This document shows positions 43,970 to 54,231 of a DNA stretch of 64,000 nt, one piece after another (position 1 is the first letter of the stretch; each line of letters begins with the position of its first letter). The notes beneath the pieces are model-generated. The model was not told where the DNA came from. It did no database searches and was given only the letters and a program-made list of their open reading frames with translations. This DNA comes from Nocardioides astragali. GTDB taxonomy: Bacteria > Actinomycetota > Actinomycetes > Propionibacteriales > Nocardioidaceae. The position numbers were made by a program, and so were the translations under genes. Location: positions 310,001 to 374,000 of the forward strand of contig NZ_JAFMZM010000004.1 of assembly GCF_024436375.1 (NCBI RefSeq), written 5' to 3'.

Positions 43970-44887
43970 GTGGGTCTGCAAGTCCCCAAGCTCTCAGGCG
44001 CGCCCGTGCGGCGCACGCTGAGGATCGCGCTGCTGGGCGCGACGATGCTGGTGCTGGCCGGGTGCTCCGAGGCCGACACGCACCAGATCAAGAACCTCGC
44101 GATGCCCGACCGCGCGAGCGCCCAGGGTCCCTACACCTACGAGCTCTGGAAGTGGGCCTGGGTCGCCGCGATGGTCACCGGCCTCATCGTCTGGGGCCTG
44201 ATCTTCTACGTCGTGGTGAAGTTCCGCCGCCGCAGCGACGACGAGATCCCGCGGCAGACGCGCTACAACCTGCCGCTCGAGGTCTTCTACACGATCGCCC
44301 CGGTCCTGATGTGCGTCGTGTTCTTCTCCCACACCGTCCGCGTCCAGGACGTGATGACCGAGCTCGACGCCGAGCCCGACATGACCGTCGAGGTGACGGG
44401 CCAGCAGTGGTCGTGGACGTTCAACCACGGCATCGGCGAGCAGAACACCGACGCCACGGGCGTCGAGGGCGACTACGCCTACGACGAGTACGTCTACACC
44501 TCCGGTGACGGCAACGAGATCCCGACGCTGGTGCTCCCGGTCGACCAGCGGATCCAGTTCAACCTGCGCTCGCCCGACGTGATCCACAACTTCGGCGTGC
44601 CCTCCTTCCTGACCCGGATGGACGTCATCCCCGGACGCGTCAACAAGCTCCAGGTCACCCCGACCGTCGAGGGCACCTACGCCGGCAAGTGCTACGAGCT
44701 CTGCGGCGTCTACCACTCCCGGATGCTCTTCCAGGTCGAGGTGGTCAGCCAGGCCAAGTACGACGCCTACCTCGGCGAGCTGGCCGAGGCCGGCCAGTCC
44801 TCCGACGAGCCGCTCACCGGCGGCGCCAACGCCACCACGCAGACCGGACTCGGCGAGAGCCAGTCCCAGGAAGGAAGCCAGGAGTGA
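43970..44887 (+). CDS. ctaC: Cytochrome c oxidase subunit II
   Basis: This 305-residue subunit carries the CuA centre of the aa3 oxidase. It has a lipoprotein signal ([12 protein letters not shown], Cys near residue 25), two membrane helices (about 60-85 and 105-125) and the C-terminal CuA domain with [12 protein letters not shown], which supplies Cys, Cys, His and Met ligands; QQWSWTF is the usual aromatic patch. GTG 43970 has an AGAGAGG site. Its TGA overlaps the ctaD GTG. The gene order with ctaD and ctaF is standard for actinobacteria. Confidence 0.96.
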   Translation: MGLQVPKLSGAPVRRTLRIALLGATMLVLAGCSEADTHQIKNLAMPDRASAQGPYTYELWKWAWVAAMVTGLIVWGLIFYVVVKFRRRSDDEIPRQTRYNLPLEVFYTIAPVLMCVVFFSHTVRVQDVMTELDAEPDMTVEVTGQQWSWTFNHGIGEQNTDATGVEGDYAYDEYVYTSGDGNEIPTLVLPVDQRIQFNLRSPDVIHNFGVPSFLTRMDVIPGRVNKLQVTPTVEGTYAGKCYELCGVYHSRMLFQVEVVSQAKYDAYLGELAEAGQSSDEPLTGGANATTQTGLGESQSQEGSQE

Positions 44888-46626
44888 GCGCCGCAGCCGC
44901 TGCTGTCCCGCAGCGCAAGACCCTGGGTCAAAACGCAGTACGACTGCTGACCACGACCGACCACAAGCTGATCGGCAAGCTCTACCTGGCCACGTCGTTC
45001 GCGTGGTTCCTCGCCGCCGGCCTGATGGCCATGCTGATCCGCTCCGAGCTGGCCTACCCCGGCCAGCAGGTCGTCAACGAGCAGCTCTACAACCAGCTCT
45101 TCACCATGCACGGCACGATCATGCTGCTGCTGTTCGCGACACCGCTGTTCTTCGGCTTCGCCAACGTGATCATGCCGCTGCAGATCGGTGCGCCTGACGT
45201 CGCGTTCCCGCGCCTCAACATGTTCAGCTACTGGCTGTTCCTCTTCGGCGGGCTGATCGCCGCGTCCGGCTTCCTCACCCCGCAGGGGGCGGCTGACTTC
45301 GGCTGGTTCGCCTACACGCCGCTCTCCGACGCCGTACGCAGTCCCGGCGTGGGCGGCGACCTCTGGATCATGGGCCTCTGGATGGCCGGTCTCGGCACGA
45401 TCCTCGGTGGCGTCAACTTCATCACCACGATCATCTGCATGCGTGCGCCCGGCATGACCATGTTCCGGATGCCGATCTTCGTCTGGAACACGCTGATCAC
45501 CAGCATGCTCGTGATCATGGTGTTCCCGATCCTGGCGGGCGCGCTGCTCTCGCTGGAGGCCGACCGGATCCTCGGCGCCCACGTGTTCGACCCGTCGCAC
45601 GGCGGGCCGGTCCTCTGGCAGCACCTGTTCTGGTTCTTCGGGCACCCCGAGGTCTACATCATCGCGCTGCCGTTCTTCGGCATCATCTCCGAGATCCTCC
45701 CGGTCTTCAGCCGCAAGCCGATCTTCGGCTACGTCGGCCTGGTCGCCGCGACCCTCGGCATCGCGATGCTGTCCGTGGCCGTGTGGGCGCACCACATGTT
45801 CGTCACCGGCGCGGTCGACCTGCCCTTCTTCTCGGGCATGACGTTCCTGATCGCGGTGCCGACCGGAGTGAAGTTCTTCAACTGGATCGGCACGATGTGG
45901 GGGGGATCTCTGTCCTTCGACACCCCGATGCTGTGGTCGATCGGCTTCCTCACGACCTTTCTCTTCGGTGGTCTCACCGGCGTGATCCTGGCCAGCCCGC
46001 CGCTCGACTTCCACGTGTCCGACTCCTACTTCGTGGTGGCCCACTTCCACTACGTCGTCTTCGGCACCGTGGTGTTCGCGATGTTCGCCGGCTTCTACTT
46101 CTGGTGGCCCAAGATGACCGGCCGGATGCTCGACGAGCGCCTGGGCAAGCTGCACTTCTGGCTGCTGTTCGTCGGCTTCCACACCACGTTCCTCGTCCAG
46201 CACTGGCTGGGTGTCGAGGGCATGCCTCGTCGCTACGCCGACTACCTGCCGGCTGACGGGTTCACCACGCTCAACCAGGTCTCGACCGTGGGTGCCTTCC
46301 TGCTCGGCGCCTCGACGCTGCCGTTCCTCTACAACGTCTACGTCTCCTCCAAGGCGCCCTTGATCGCCCTCGACGACCCGTGGGGCTGGGGTCGCTCGCT
46401 CGAGTGGGCCACCAGCAGTCCGCCCCCGCGTCACAACTTCCACATGTTGCCGCGGATCCGCTCCGAGTCGCCGGCCTTCGACCTGCACCACCCCGAGATC
46501 GCCCTGCTCGAGCTCGAGGAGAACGAGGCCGAGGGTGAGGGTGAGGTCGCCGACGCGCCCGAGGTCGCGGGTCGCGAGCAGATGCTGCGTGACCGCACCG
46601 ACACGACCGAGGAGGAGAACCGATGA
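44884..46626 (+). CDS. ctaD: Cytochrome c oxidase subunit I
   Basis: This 580-residue, twelve-helix protein holds heme a and the heme a3-CuB centre. Diagnostic stretches are [22 protein letters not shown] in part, [17 protein letters not shown] with the His-Tyr pair, and VWAHHMF. GTG 44884 overlaps the ctaC stop by four bases; the stop overlaps the ctaF start (ATGA). The C-terminal extension (about 540-580) is acidic, as in actinobacterial CtaD. Confidence 0.97.
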   Translation: MSAAAAAVPQRKTLGQNAVRLLTTTDHKLIGKLYLATSFAWFLAAGLMAMLIRSELAYPGQQVVNEQLYNQLFTMHGTIMLLLFATPLFFGFANVIMPLQIGAPDVAFPRLNMFSYWLFLFGGLIAASGFLTPQGAADFGWFAYTPLSDAVRSPGVGGDLWIMGLWMAGLGTILGGVNFITTIICMRAPGMTMFRMPIFVWNTLITSMLVIMVFPILAGALLSLEADRILGAHVFDPSHGGPVLWQHLFWFFGHPEVYIIALPFFGIISEILPVFSRKPIFGYVGLVAATLGIAMLSVAVWAHHMFVTGAVDLPFFSGMTFLIAVPTGVKFFNWIGTMWGGSLSFDTPMLWSIGFLTTFLFGGLTGVILASPPLDFHVSDSYFVVAHFHYVVFGTVVFAMFAGFYFWWPKMTGRMLDERLGKLHFWLLFVGFHTTFLVQHWLGVEGMPRRYADYLPADGFTTLNQVSTVGAFLLGASTLPFLYNVYVSSKAPLIALDDPWGWGRSLEWATSSPPPRHNFHMLPRIRSESPAFDLHHPEIALLELEENEAEGEGEVADAPEVAGREQMLRDRTDTTEEENR

Positions 46627-47021
46627 AGGCCGAGGCATGGCTGTTCGGGGTCACGACCGCGTTCGTGGCCGTCGTCGCACCCGCCTACTGGTTCCTCGCC
46701 GAGGATCCCACCGGCACCTCCGCGCTGGTGATGACCGCCCTGCTGACCGCGATGATCACTCTCTACCTCGGCTTCCACGCCTCCAAGATGGATCCGCGTC
46801 CCGAGGACCGCAAGGAGGGTGAGATCGCCGAGGGCGCCGGTGAGCTGGGCTTCTTCCCGCCCTACTCCTGGTGGCCGCTGTGGTGCGCCCTCGCGCTCGG
46901 CGTGATCGTCTACGGCACGGCGCTGGCGGCGTGGTGGCTGGTCATCATCGGGTTCACCCTCGGCGCGGTCGTGTTGTGCGGCTTCGTCTTCGAGTACTAC
47001 CGCGGCGAGCACGCCCACTGA
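46623..47021 (+). CDS. ctaF: Cytochrome c oxidase subunit IV (actinobacterial type)
   Basis: A 132-residue protein with four membrane segments (about 5-22, 33-50, 80-97 and 100-120), matching CtaF of the mycobacterial and corynebacterial oxidase. It is part of the bc1-aa3 supercomplex. The ATG overlaps the ctaD stop. A hairpin ends the ctaCDF operon. Confidence 0.92.
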   Translation: MKAEAWLFGVTTAFVAVVAPAYWFLAEDPTGTSALVMTALLTAMITLYLGFHASKMDPRPEDRKEGEIAEGAGELGFFPPYSWWPLWCALALGVIVYGTALAAWWLVIIGFTLGAVVLCGFVFEYYRGEHAH

Positions 47022-47041
47022 GCGTCCCGCCGACTTCGGCT

Positions 47042-47073
47042 GAACCCGTCCGCGTCGTACGCTGGGCGGGTTC
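47042..47073 (+). terminator. Hairpin after ctaF
   Basis: GAACCCG (47042-47048) pairs with CGGGTTC (47067-47073), with one more weak pair, followed by TTCCGTT. A modest terminator for ctaCDF. Confidence 0.5.
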
Positions 47074-47123
47074 TTCCGTTCCACGACCGTTCCGCGGTCC
47101 GTTCCTGCAGGGGGTCTCGTCGC

Positions 47124-48353
47124 ATGCGCTCTCGCGCGTCCCGGTCCGCGTCCACGCGCCCCGCGCTCCGTCGTACGGCGGTCGCGGCGGCGTTGTTGGC
47201 CGTCACCGGCCTGGCCGGCTGCGACTCCGCGGTGGGCGGCTCCGAGAGGGGTCCGGGCACGACAGGGGCCTCCGAGTCCGCCAAGCCCGAGCCCGTACGC
47301 CTCACGACGAGCTTCCGCGACGCCGGCGCGGTCCCGATCGATGAGCCGCTGACGGTCGGCACCGACGGCGGGACCCTGGACACCGTCACGGTGACCTCAT
47401 CCGGGAGCGGCGTCGAGGGTCGTGTCGAGGGCACCGTCGACGGTGGCTCGTGGACGGCCTCCACCCGGCTCGAACCCGGCACCGACTACGTCATCACCGC
47501 CTCCGCCACGCGCAGCGACGGGCGGACGGTGGAGCGCACCCGCAGCTTCCAGACGGTCGACCTCACGCTCGACGAGCAGACCTACCCCGCCGTGGCGCCG
47601 CTCGACGGCGAGACCGTCGGGGTCGGGATGCCGGTCATCGTGACCTTCGACCTGCCCGTCACCAACCGCGCCCGGTTCGAGAGGCACATGCACGTCACCA
47701 GCACGCCGGAGCAGCGCGGGTCGTGGTACTGGCTGAGCGACCACGAGGCCCACTGGCGCCCGACGTCCTACTGGAAGGCCGGCACGGACGTCTCGGTCGA
47801 GCTCGACGTCAACAGCCTGCCCGCGGGCAACGGGATCTACGGACAGGAGTCGCGCAGCATCGACTTCCACATCGGCGATTCGGTCGTCAGCAAGGTCGAC
47901 GTCCGCACCCACACGATGCGGACCTTCGTCAACGGCCGGCTCGCCCGCACCATGCCGATCAGCGCCGGCAAGGCGGGCTGGGAGACGCGCTCCGGCACCA
48001 AGGTGATCATCGAGAAGTTCCGCCGCAAGCGCATGAACGCCGCCACCATCGGCGTCGACCGGGACGACCCGGAGTTCTACGACCTCTCCAACGTCCAGTA
48101 CGCGCTGCGCGTGACCTACTCCGGCGAGTTCCTCCACGCCGCGCCGTGGTCGGCGGGCTCGCAGGGGAGCGCCAACGTCTCCCATGGGTGCGTGGGCATG
48201 AGCCTGGCCGACGCGCAGTGGCTCTACGACCGTACGAGCCGCGGGGACGTCGTCGAGGTCACCGGCTCGAGCCGCTCGATGACGCTGGACAACGGCTACG
48301 GGGACTGGAACCTGTCGCAGGCGGACTGGAAGTCCGGGTCCGCCCTCTCCTGA
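47124..48353 (+). CDS. L,D-transpeptidase lipoprotein
   Basis: This 409-residue enzyme makes 3-3 crosslinks in peptidoglycan, outside the membrane. It has a lipoprotein signal with LTGLAGC (Cys near residue 34), two immunoglobulin-like domains (about 55-155 and 155-250) and a YkuD catalytic domain (about 255-385) with HAAPW and the active Cys in VSHGCVGMS. Architecture matches LdtMt2-type enzymes of mycobacteria. The linker after the lipid Cys is Ser/Gly-rich. It has no obvious operon partner. Confidence 0.93.
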   Translation: MRSRASRSASTRPALRRTAVAAALLAVTGLAGCDSAVGGSERGPGTTGASESAKPEPVRLTTSFRDAGAVPIDEPLTVGTDGGTLDTVTVTSSGSGVEGRVEGTVDGGSWTASTRLEPGTDYVITASATRSDGRTVERTRSFQTVDLTLDEQTYPAVAPLDGETVGVGMPVIVTFDLPVTNRARFERHMHVTSTPEQRGSWYWLSDHEAHWRPTSYWKAGTDVSVELDVNSLPAGNGIYGQESRSIDFHIGDSVVSKVDVRTHTMRTFVNGRLARTMPISAGKAGWETRSGTKVIIEKFRRKRMNAATIGVDRDDPEFYDLSNVQYALRVTYSGEFLHAAPWSAGSQGSANVSHGCVGMSLADAQWLYDRTSRGDVVEVTGSSRSMTLDNGYGDWNLSQADWKSGSALS

Positions 48354-48449
48354 CGCACACCGGAAATGGGCGGTGCAACCCCATTGAGGACCCGTAGCGT
48401 CCTGGGTCGGTCCGCAACGTCGCGGGCCAACTCATCAGAAGGAAGGACG

Positions 48450-49613
48450 ATGGAGCACCTGACCCCGACGCTCGTGAACTGGGCGTCGATCCTGGAGGAC
48501 AACACCCGAGCGCAGGCGGAGCAGACGGCCGCGATGCCGTTCGTCCACCCGCACGTCGCCCTGATGCCGGACGCCCACCTGGGCCTCGGTGCGACCGTGG
48601 GCTCGGTGATCCCGACCCTTGGTGCGATCATCCCGGCTGCCGTCGGCGTGGATATCGGCTGCGGGATGATCGCCGTGCGCACCCAGTACGCCGTGACGGA
48701 CCTGCCTGAGGACCGCAAGCCTGTCCGGCAGGCCATCGAGCGGGCCGTCCCGCTCAACGCCGGCGCCGCGAACGCCAAGGTCAGCCGTGAGCACACCGAG
48801 AGGCGTCTCGAGCACCTGCGCGACCTCGCCTCGGCGGCTCGCTTCGACCCCGGGTCGTACGCCGCGCGGTGGGATCTGCAGCTGGGCACGCTCGGGTCGG
48901 GCAACCACTTCATCGAGATCACCGCCGACGAGGCAGGCGGAGTGTGGCTGTTCCTCCACTCGGGCTCTCGCGGCGTCGGCAACCGGATCGCGCAGAAGCA
49001 CATCGCGGTGGCCCGCGAGGCGTGCGAGGGGGTGGAGCTCCCGCACCGGGACCTGGCCTACCTCACCGAGGGGACCGAGGAGTTCGACGCCTACATCCGC
49101 GAGATGCGGTGGGCGCAGACCTACGCGCTGCTCAACCGCGAGGAGATGATGGACCGGGTCGTGCACCAGTTCGCCGAGTGGGTCGGGGGAGACGTGGAGC
49201 GGCGGGAGGAGATCAACTGCCACCACAACTACACCGAGCCGGAGCACCACTACGGCCGGGACGTCTGGCTCTCCCGGAAGGGTGCGATCAACGCCGAGCA
49301 GGGACGGCCCGGGCTGATCCCGGGCTCGATGGGGACCGCGTCGTATGTCGTGACGGGCAAGGGGAACCCCGTCTCCCTCAACTCCGCGCCGCACGGCGCC
49401 GGCCGGGAGTACTCACGCACGCGGGCACGCAGGACGTTCACCGCCGAGGACCTGCGGCGCGCGATGGTGGGCATCGAGTACCGCGACACCGACGCGTTCA
49501 TCGACGAGATCCCCGCCGCCTACAAGGACATCGACCAGGTGATGGCTGACGCCGCCGACCTGGTCGAGGTGTGCCACGTGCTTCACCAGATCGTCAACGT
49601 GAAGGGCGACTGA
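48450..49613 (+). CDS. rtcB: RtcB-family RNA ligase
   Basis: This 387-residue protein joins RNA ends with 2',3'-cyclic phosphate or 3'-phosphate to 5'-OH, using GTP and Mn. Motifs: MPDAHLGLGATVGSVIP, VDIGCGMIAV (metal Cys), LGTLGSGNHFIE, HHNYTE and SAPHGAGREYSRTRAR, where the His takes GMP. It is shorter than E. coli RtcB (408). The ATG has an AGAAGGAAGG site. No rtcA, rtcR or archease is adjacent. It stands between ldt and the convergent qcrB gene. Confidence 0.94.
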   Translation: MEHLTPTLVNWASILEDNTRAQAEQTAAMPFVHPHVALMPDAHLGLGATVGSVIPTLGAIIPAAVGVDIGCGMIAVRTQYAVTDLPEDRKPVRQAIERAVPLNAGAANAKVSREHTERRLEHLRDLASAARFDPGSYAARWDLQLGTLGSGNHFIEITADEAGGVWLFLHSGSRGVGNRIAQKHIAVAREACEGVELPHRDLAYLTEGTEEFDAYIREMRWAQTYALLNREEMMDRVVHQFAEWVGGDVERREEINCHHNYTEPEHHYGRDVWLSRKGAINAEQGRPGLIPGSMGTASYVVTGKGNPVSLNSAPHGAGREYSRTRARRTFTAEDLRRAMVGIEYRDTDAFIDEIPAAYKDIDQVMADAADLVEVCHVLHQIVNVKGD

Positions 49614-49650
49614 AAGGACGACTGAGCGCGTCCGGGGACATCAGGTACGC

Positions 49651-49685
49651 CGAGGGCCCACCGGGATCATCCCGGTGGGCCCTCG
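49651..49685. terminator. Bidirectional terminator between rtcB and qcrB
   Basis: A perfect 15-base stem (49651-49665 with 49671-49685) has the loop ATCAT. It lies between the two convergent stops. Confidence 0.88.
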
Positions 49686-49711
49686 GTCTCGACCGTGCTC
49701 GACAGCGCCGA

Positions 49712-51466
49712 TCAGTGGTCGCGCAGCGGGACCTCGTCGGTGTCACGCAGGCGGTGGTCGTCGAACTGGTGACCGTCGACCGGGTGGTCGAGCCCCGACT
49801 GGAGCTCCGCCTCGTGCTCGGCGTGGTGGTGGGCCGCCTCGAGCTCGGCCGCGGTGGGCTTCTGCACGTTGTGGCCATACATCCACGACGACAGCTTGGC
49901 GCGCAGCTTGTCCGAGCGGGAGTTGGGTGCCGCCACCCCGGCCGCGTCGGTGTCGCTGCCGACCGGGTGGATGTGGTCGCGATCGCGCGCCGTGAGGGTG
50001 TAGGCCGCCTTGGTGTTGATCGGCAGGTGCCGCTCGGCGTACTGGCCCTCGGGGGAGCGGGTGATGATGCCCGTCTCGTAGCCGTGGAGGAGCAGCTCGT
50101 TGTCGTGACGCTGCAGCGAGATGCACCAGCGTCGGGTGATCCAGAAGGCCAGGAGCGGACCCACGAAGATGGCCACCCGCATGAAGTAGGTGATCTGGTT
50201 GATGCTGGCGTGCAGCTTGATCGCGATGATGTCGTTGCCGCCCGCGGCCCAGGCCAGGCCGTAGAACGTCATCAGCGCCACCATGACCGCGGTGCGCGTG
50301 GGCGCGTTGCGCGGGCGCTGGAGGAGGTGGTGGTCACGCTTGTCGCCGGTGATCCAGCTCTCGACGAAGGGCAGGAGCATGAGGACCACGAGCATGAGCG
50401 GCGGCACGATGAGGATCGGGAGCATCACGTTCCACGAGATGGTGTAGCCGAAGATCACGCTCTCCCACCCGGTGGGGATGATGCGCAGCAGCCCGTCGGG
50501 CCAGCCCATGTACCAGTCGGGCTGCGAGCCGGCAGTCACCTTGGTGGGGTCGTAGGGGCCGAACTTCCACACCGGGTTGATCGACAGCAGTCCGCCCATC
50601 AGGGCGATGACGCCGAAGACCATGAAGAAGAAGCCGCCGGCCTTGGCGGCGTACACCGGCAGCATCGGGAAGCCGACGACGTTCTGCTCGGTGCGGCCGG
50701 GGCCAGGCCACTGGGTGTGCTTGTGGTAGACGAGCAGCAGCATGTGCACGGCGATCAGCGCGAGCAGGATGCCCGGGATCAGGAGCACGTGGATGATGTA
50801 GAGCCGCGGGATGATCGACTCGCCGGGGAACTCGCCACCGAACAGCAGGAACGACATGTAGGACCCGGCCACCGGGGTGGCCTTCAGGAACCCGTCCGCG
50901 GCGCGGACGCCGGTGCCGGACAGCAGGTCGTCGGGGAGCGAGTAGCCGGTGAAGCCCTCGAGGGTGCCGAGCAGCAGCAGGAGGCAGCCGATGACCCAGT
51001 TGAGCTCACGGGGCTTGCGGTAGGCGCCGGTGAAGGCGACGCGGAGCAGGTGCACCATCATCGCCGCGATGAAGATCATCGCCGCCCAGTGGTGCATCTG
51101 GCGCATGAGCAGGCCGCCGCGGACGTCGAAGGAGATGTTGAGCGTGGACGCCATCGCCTCGGACATCCCGATGCCGCGCAGCTGGTCGTAGGAGCCCTCG
51201 TAGGTGACGTGACCCATCGACGGGTTGAACCACAGCGTCAGGAACACGCCGGTGAGGAGCAGCACGACGAAGCTCCACAGCGCGATCTCGCCGAGCATGA
51301 ACGACCAGTGGTCGGGGAAGACCTTGCGCAGGTTCTTCTTCATCATCGTCGCGAGGCCGAGGCGGTCGTCGGCCCACGAGGCCAGCGATCCGGCGGGGCC
51401 GGGCTTCGATGCGGTCGCGGCCTCAGTGCGGTTGCTCGTCGCGACCTTGCTGGTGTCGACGCTCAC
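49712..51466 (-). CDS. qcrB: Menaquinol-cytochrome c reductase cytochrome b subunit
   Basis: This 584-residue membrane protein binds the two b hemes and the quinol sites of complex III. The heme His ligands are seen in MRQMHHWAAMIF and in IIHVLLIPGILLALIAVHMLL in part. PDWYMGWPDGLLRIIP follows, where the Q-site loop is PDWY as in actinobacteria. A C-terminal cytosolic tail of about 130 residues (after about 450) is longer than in proteobacteria. GTG 51466 overlaps the qcrA stop by four bases. It is the last gene of ctaE-qcrC-qcrA-qcrB. Confidence 0.97.
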   Translation of the reverse strand: MSVDTSKVATSNRTEAATASKPGPAGSLASWADDRLGLATMMKKNLRKVFPDHWSFMLGEIALWSFVVLLLTGVFLTLWFNPSMGHVTYEGSYDQLRGIGMSEAMASTLNISFDVRGGLLMRQMHHWAAMIFIAAMMVHLLRVAFTGAYRKPRELNWVIGCLLLLLGTLEGFTGYSLPDDLLSGTGVRAADGFLKATPVAGSYMSFLLFGGEFPGESIIPRLYIIHVLLIPGILLALIAVHMLLLVYHKHTQWPGPGRTEQNVVGFPMLPVYAAKAGGFFFMVFGVIALMGGLLSINPVWKFGPYDPTKVTAGSQPDWYMGWPDGLLRIIPTGWESVIFGYTISWNVMLPILIVPPLMLVVLMLLPFVESWITGDKRDHHLLQRPRNAPTRTAVMVALMTFYGLAWAAGGNDIIAIKLHASINQITYFMRVAIFVGPLLAFWITRRWCISLQRHDNELLLHGYETGIITRSPEGQYAERHLPINTKAAYTLTARDRDHIHPVGSDTDAAGVAAPNSRSDKLRAKLSSWMYGHNVQKPTAAELEAAHHHAEHEAELQSGLDHPVDGHQFDDHRLRDTDEVPLRDH

Positions 51467-52602
51467 TGCTTCTCACGCTCCCAGTAGCTTGCCCCGATGG
51501 GCTCGGTGAAGTCGCTCTGTGCGACCAGGTAGCCCTCATCGTCAACCGCCAGGGGCAGCTGGGGAAGGGGGCGGGCAGCCGGACCGAAGACGACCTTGGC
51601 GCCGTCGGCGAGGTCGAAGGTCGACTGGTGGCACGGGCACAGCACGTGGTGGGTGGTGCGCTCGTAGAGGGAGATCGGGCATCCCACGTGGGTGCAGATC
51701 TTGGAGTAGCAGATGATGCCGTCGACGGTCCACTTGTCCGGCTGGGTGGCGGGGGTGAGGTCGTCGGGGTCCATCCGGACGATGATGATCGCGCCCTTGG
51801 CCTTCTCGGCCTGCTCCTCGGCACCGTGGAGCTCGTGGTAGCCGTTCTCCTCGGTGGGGAACAGCGCCTCGGGGGCTGCGTTGACCAGGTCGCCGACCTC
51901 GATCTCGCTGGCGAGGATGGGCGTGCCCGTGACGTCGCGCACCAGGCGCATGCCCGGCTCCCAGATCGTGTGGGCAAGCTTGCCGGTGTCGAGCGCGTCG
52001 CCGGGGGCGAGGTCGCGCAGCAGCACGACGGCGGGGAGGCCGAGCACGGCCATGGAGCCGATCATCGTGTTGCGCACCAGCGGACGACGGCCGATGCCGG
52101 ACTCGGCGACCCCGTCGTTGAGCGCCTGGATGGTGGCCTCACGGTCCTCGGCGGGGGAGGCCGCGGGGTGACGCATCTCGATCATCTCGGCGTCGGCCAT
52201 CAGCTTGCGCGCCAGGTGGATGATGCCGATGCCGATGAACAACAGGCTCAGCCCCAGCGTCACCCCGAGGGAGACGGTGGAGGCGCCCATGCCGGCGAAG
52301 GTGTCCCAGTTGTCACCGACCTCGAAGGAGAAGTAGGCGACCACGAAGAGGAGGGCACTGATCATGGCCGCGACGAACATCGCGGCGATCTGGCGCTCAG
52401 CGCGCTTCTCGGCCTTGGGGTCGACGTCGGTGGGGCGCCAGTGGTGTGGCGGGAGCCCGGGGTCGGCGATCGGGTCGGCCTCGTGGTGGACGGGCACGTG
52501 GGACTCGTCGTACGTCGCCGGAGCGGCCATGCCGGACGGGTCACCGTAGGGCTCGGGCGTGCCGTCGGGGGCGTTGACCAAGCGGTCGCTGTCGTTGCTC
52601 AC
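51463..52602 (-). CDS. qcrA: Rieske iron-sulfur subunit of the bc1 complex
   Basis: This 379-residue protein has an N-terminal cytosolic region (about 1-65), three membrane helices (about 70-90, 110-130 and 190-210) and a C-terminal Rieske domain with CTHVGCPI and CPCHQSTFD, supplying the two Cys and two His of the cluster. Three helices instead of one is typical of actinobacterial QcrA. GTG 52602 overlaps the qcrC stop; its own stop overlaps the qcrB start. Confidence 0.96.
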   Translation of the reverse strand: MSNDSDRLVNAPDGTPEPYGDPSGMAAPATYDESHVPVHHEADPIADPGLPPHHWRPTDVDPKAEKRAERQIAAMFVAAMISALLFVVAYFSFEVGDNWDTFAGMGASTVSLGVTLGLSLLFIGIGIIHLARKLMADAEMIEMRHPAASPAEDREATIQALNDGVAESGIGRRPLVRNTMIGSMAVLGLPAVVLLRDLAPGDALDTGKLAHTIWEPGMRLVRDVTGTPILASEIEVGDLVNAAPEALFPTEENGYHELHGAEEQAEKAKGAIIIVRMDPDDLTPATQPDKWTVDGIICYSKICTHVGCPISLYERTTHHVLCPCHQSTFDLADGAKVVFGPAARPLPQLPLAVDDEGYLVAQSDFTEPIGASYWEREKQ

Positions 52603-53471
52603 GCGTTCACCTTGCTCTTCTTGCTCCGGGTCGTGTGCGAGGCGATCCACACGGCGGCGCCCACGAGCGAACCGATGCCGACGAGCCAGGCGAACAGGCC
52701 CTCGGACACCGGGCCGAGCCCGCCGAGGGTGAAGCCGGCGTACTCGGGCGTCTCCTGGATGCTGTCGAGGTAGGCGATCACGTCGCGCTTGTCCTCCGGC
52801 GTCAGGTTGCCGTTGCTGAAGTTGGGCATCTGCTGCGGCCCGGTCAGCAGCGCCTCGTAGATGTACTTGCCCTCCACGCCGTGCAGGTTGGGGGCGTAGC
52901 CGCCGCGCGGCATGGCTCCGCCGGCGCCGTTGAAGTTGTGGCACGCGGTGCAGTTGGTGAGGAAGATCTGCCCGCCGCGGGCGATCGCCTCCTCACGCTC
53001 CTCCTCCGACAGTCCCTCGATGGAGTAGTCGGACTCGTTCGGGATGGCAGGACCCGGCGCCAGCGAGGCGACGTACGCGGCCAGGGCGGCAGTCTCCTCC
53101 TCGTCGAAGACAGGCTCCTTGCGAGGCGCCTGCGCCCCGGGGCTGGCCATCGGCATGCGCCCCGTGCCGACCTGGAAGTCGACCGCCGCGGCACCGACGC
53201 CGACCAGCGACGGGCCGAGCTGGTAGCCGTCGCGGACCGTGGAGATGCCCTCGGCGTTCTTGCCGTGGCAGGTGGCGCAGCTCGTCAGGAACAGCTCCTT
53301 GCCCTGCGCGATCTGGTCGGTGTCACTGGCCTGGCTGTTGGCCGGGGCGGGGGCCAGCGCCGTGTAGAGGGAGCCGCTGAGCACGAGGCCCAGGAACAGC
53401 ACGACGAGGCCCGCAAGAGGCCCCCGACGATGCCGGGAGAGCCGACCAGCGGTTCGGTTGAGCAACTGCAC
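52599..53471 (-). CDS. qcrC: Di-heme cytochrome c subunit of the bc1 complex
   Basis: The 290-residue protein has two covalent heme sites, CATCH (near residue 66) and CTACH (near residue 174), an N-terminal membrane segment (about 20-40) and a C-terminal one (about 255-278). It serves as the built-in cytochrome c that passes electrons to ctaC in the supercomplex, so no soluble cytochrome c is needed. GTG 53471 has an AAGGA site. It starts 47 bases after the ctaE stop and overlaps qcrA. Confidence 0.96.
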   Translation of the reverse strand: MQLLNRTAGRLSRHRRGPLAGLVVLFLGLVLSGSLYTALAPAPANSQASDTDQIAQGKELFLTSCATCHGKNAEGISTVRDGYQLGPSLVGVGAAAVDFQVGTGRMPMASPGAQAPRKEPVFDEEETAALAAYVASLAPGPAIPNESDYSIEGLSEEEREEAIARGGQIFLTNCTACHNFNGAGGAMPRGGYAPNLHGVEGKYIYEALLTGPQQMPNFSNGNLTPEDKRDVIAYLDSIQETPEYAGFTLGGLGPVSEGLFAWLVGIGSLVGAAVWIASHTTRSKKSKVNA

Positions 53472-53517
53472 GATGAGTCCTTGCCGGTTGCGGACGGTGT
53501 CGGTTGTTTGGGAGTGC

Positions 53518-54165
53518 TTACTTGATGACGTAGATCGTGAAGAACAGGCCGATCCAGACCACGTCGACGAAGTGCCAGTAGTAGGACACGACGATCGCCG
53601 TGACGGCTTGCTCGTGGGTGAAGCGCCTGGCCAGGTAGGTGCGGCCCAGCACGAAGAGGAAGGCGATCAGGCCGCCGGTCACGTGGAGACCGTGGAACCC
53701 GGTGGTCAGGTAGAACATCGTGCCGTAGGCCGAGCTCGGGATGGTCATGCCCTCGTGCATCAGCTCGGCATACTCGAGCGCCTGGCCGCCGATGAAGACC
53801 GCGCCCATGAGGTAGGTGAGGATGAACCACTCGCGCAGGCCCCACTTGGCGACGTTGAGCAGGGAGCCCGTACGGCCGACCTGGCCGCGCTCGGCGGCGA
53901 AGACGCCCCACTGGCAGGCGAACGAGGACGCCACCAGGATCACGGTGTTGGCCGTGGAGAACGGGACGTTGAGCTTCTCCGTCTCCTGCGCCCACAGCTC
54001 GGGGCTCACCGCGCGGATGGTGAAGTAGGCCGCGAACAGGGCCGCGAAGAACATCAGCTCGCTGGAGAGCCAGATGATCGTGCCCACGCTGACCATGCTG
54101 GGTCGGTCGTGGTGCCCGTGCAGTCGGGAGGCCGGAATCGCAGTTGCTGTCGCCACGAGCGACAT
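53518..54165 (-). CDS. ctaE: Cytochrome c oxidase subunit III
   Basis: A 215-residue membrane protein, the short actinobacterial form of subunit III, with about five helices. [21 protein letters not shown] near residue 30 and [16 protein letters not shown], then [21 protein letters not shown] in part, are characteristic. It heads ctaE-qcrC-qcrA-qcrB, a standard arrangement. The start is ATG 54165; the ribosome site is weak (TGAAGC). It stops with TAA. Confidence 0.95.
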   Translation of the reverse strand: MSLVATATAIPASRLHGHHDRPSMVSVGTIIWLSSELMFFAALFAAYFTIRAVSPELWAQETEKLNVPFSTANTVILVASSFACQWGVFAAERGQVGRTGSLLNVAKWGLREWFILTYLMGAVFIGGQALEYAELMHEGMTIPSSAYGTMFYLTTGFHGLHVTGGLIAFLFVLGRTYLARRFTHEQAVTAIVVSYYWHFVDVVWIGLFFTIYVIK

Positions 54166-54218
54166 TATTGCTTCATCGGGAGGCGGAGGGCACCCCGACC
54201 CCCTGTGTTGTCCCGTCA

Positions 54219-54231
54219 TAAAGTTCACAGC
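54219..54231 (+). promoter_or_regulatory. -10 box for a leaderless CtaG-like gene
   Basis: TAAAGT (54219-54224) ends 7 bases before GTG 54232 and no ribosome site is visible. Confidence 0.5.
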
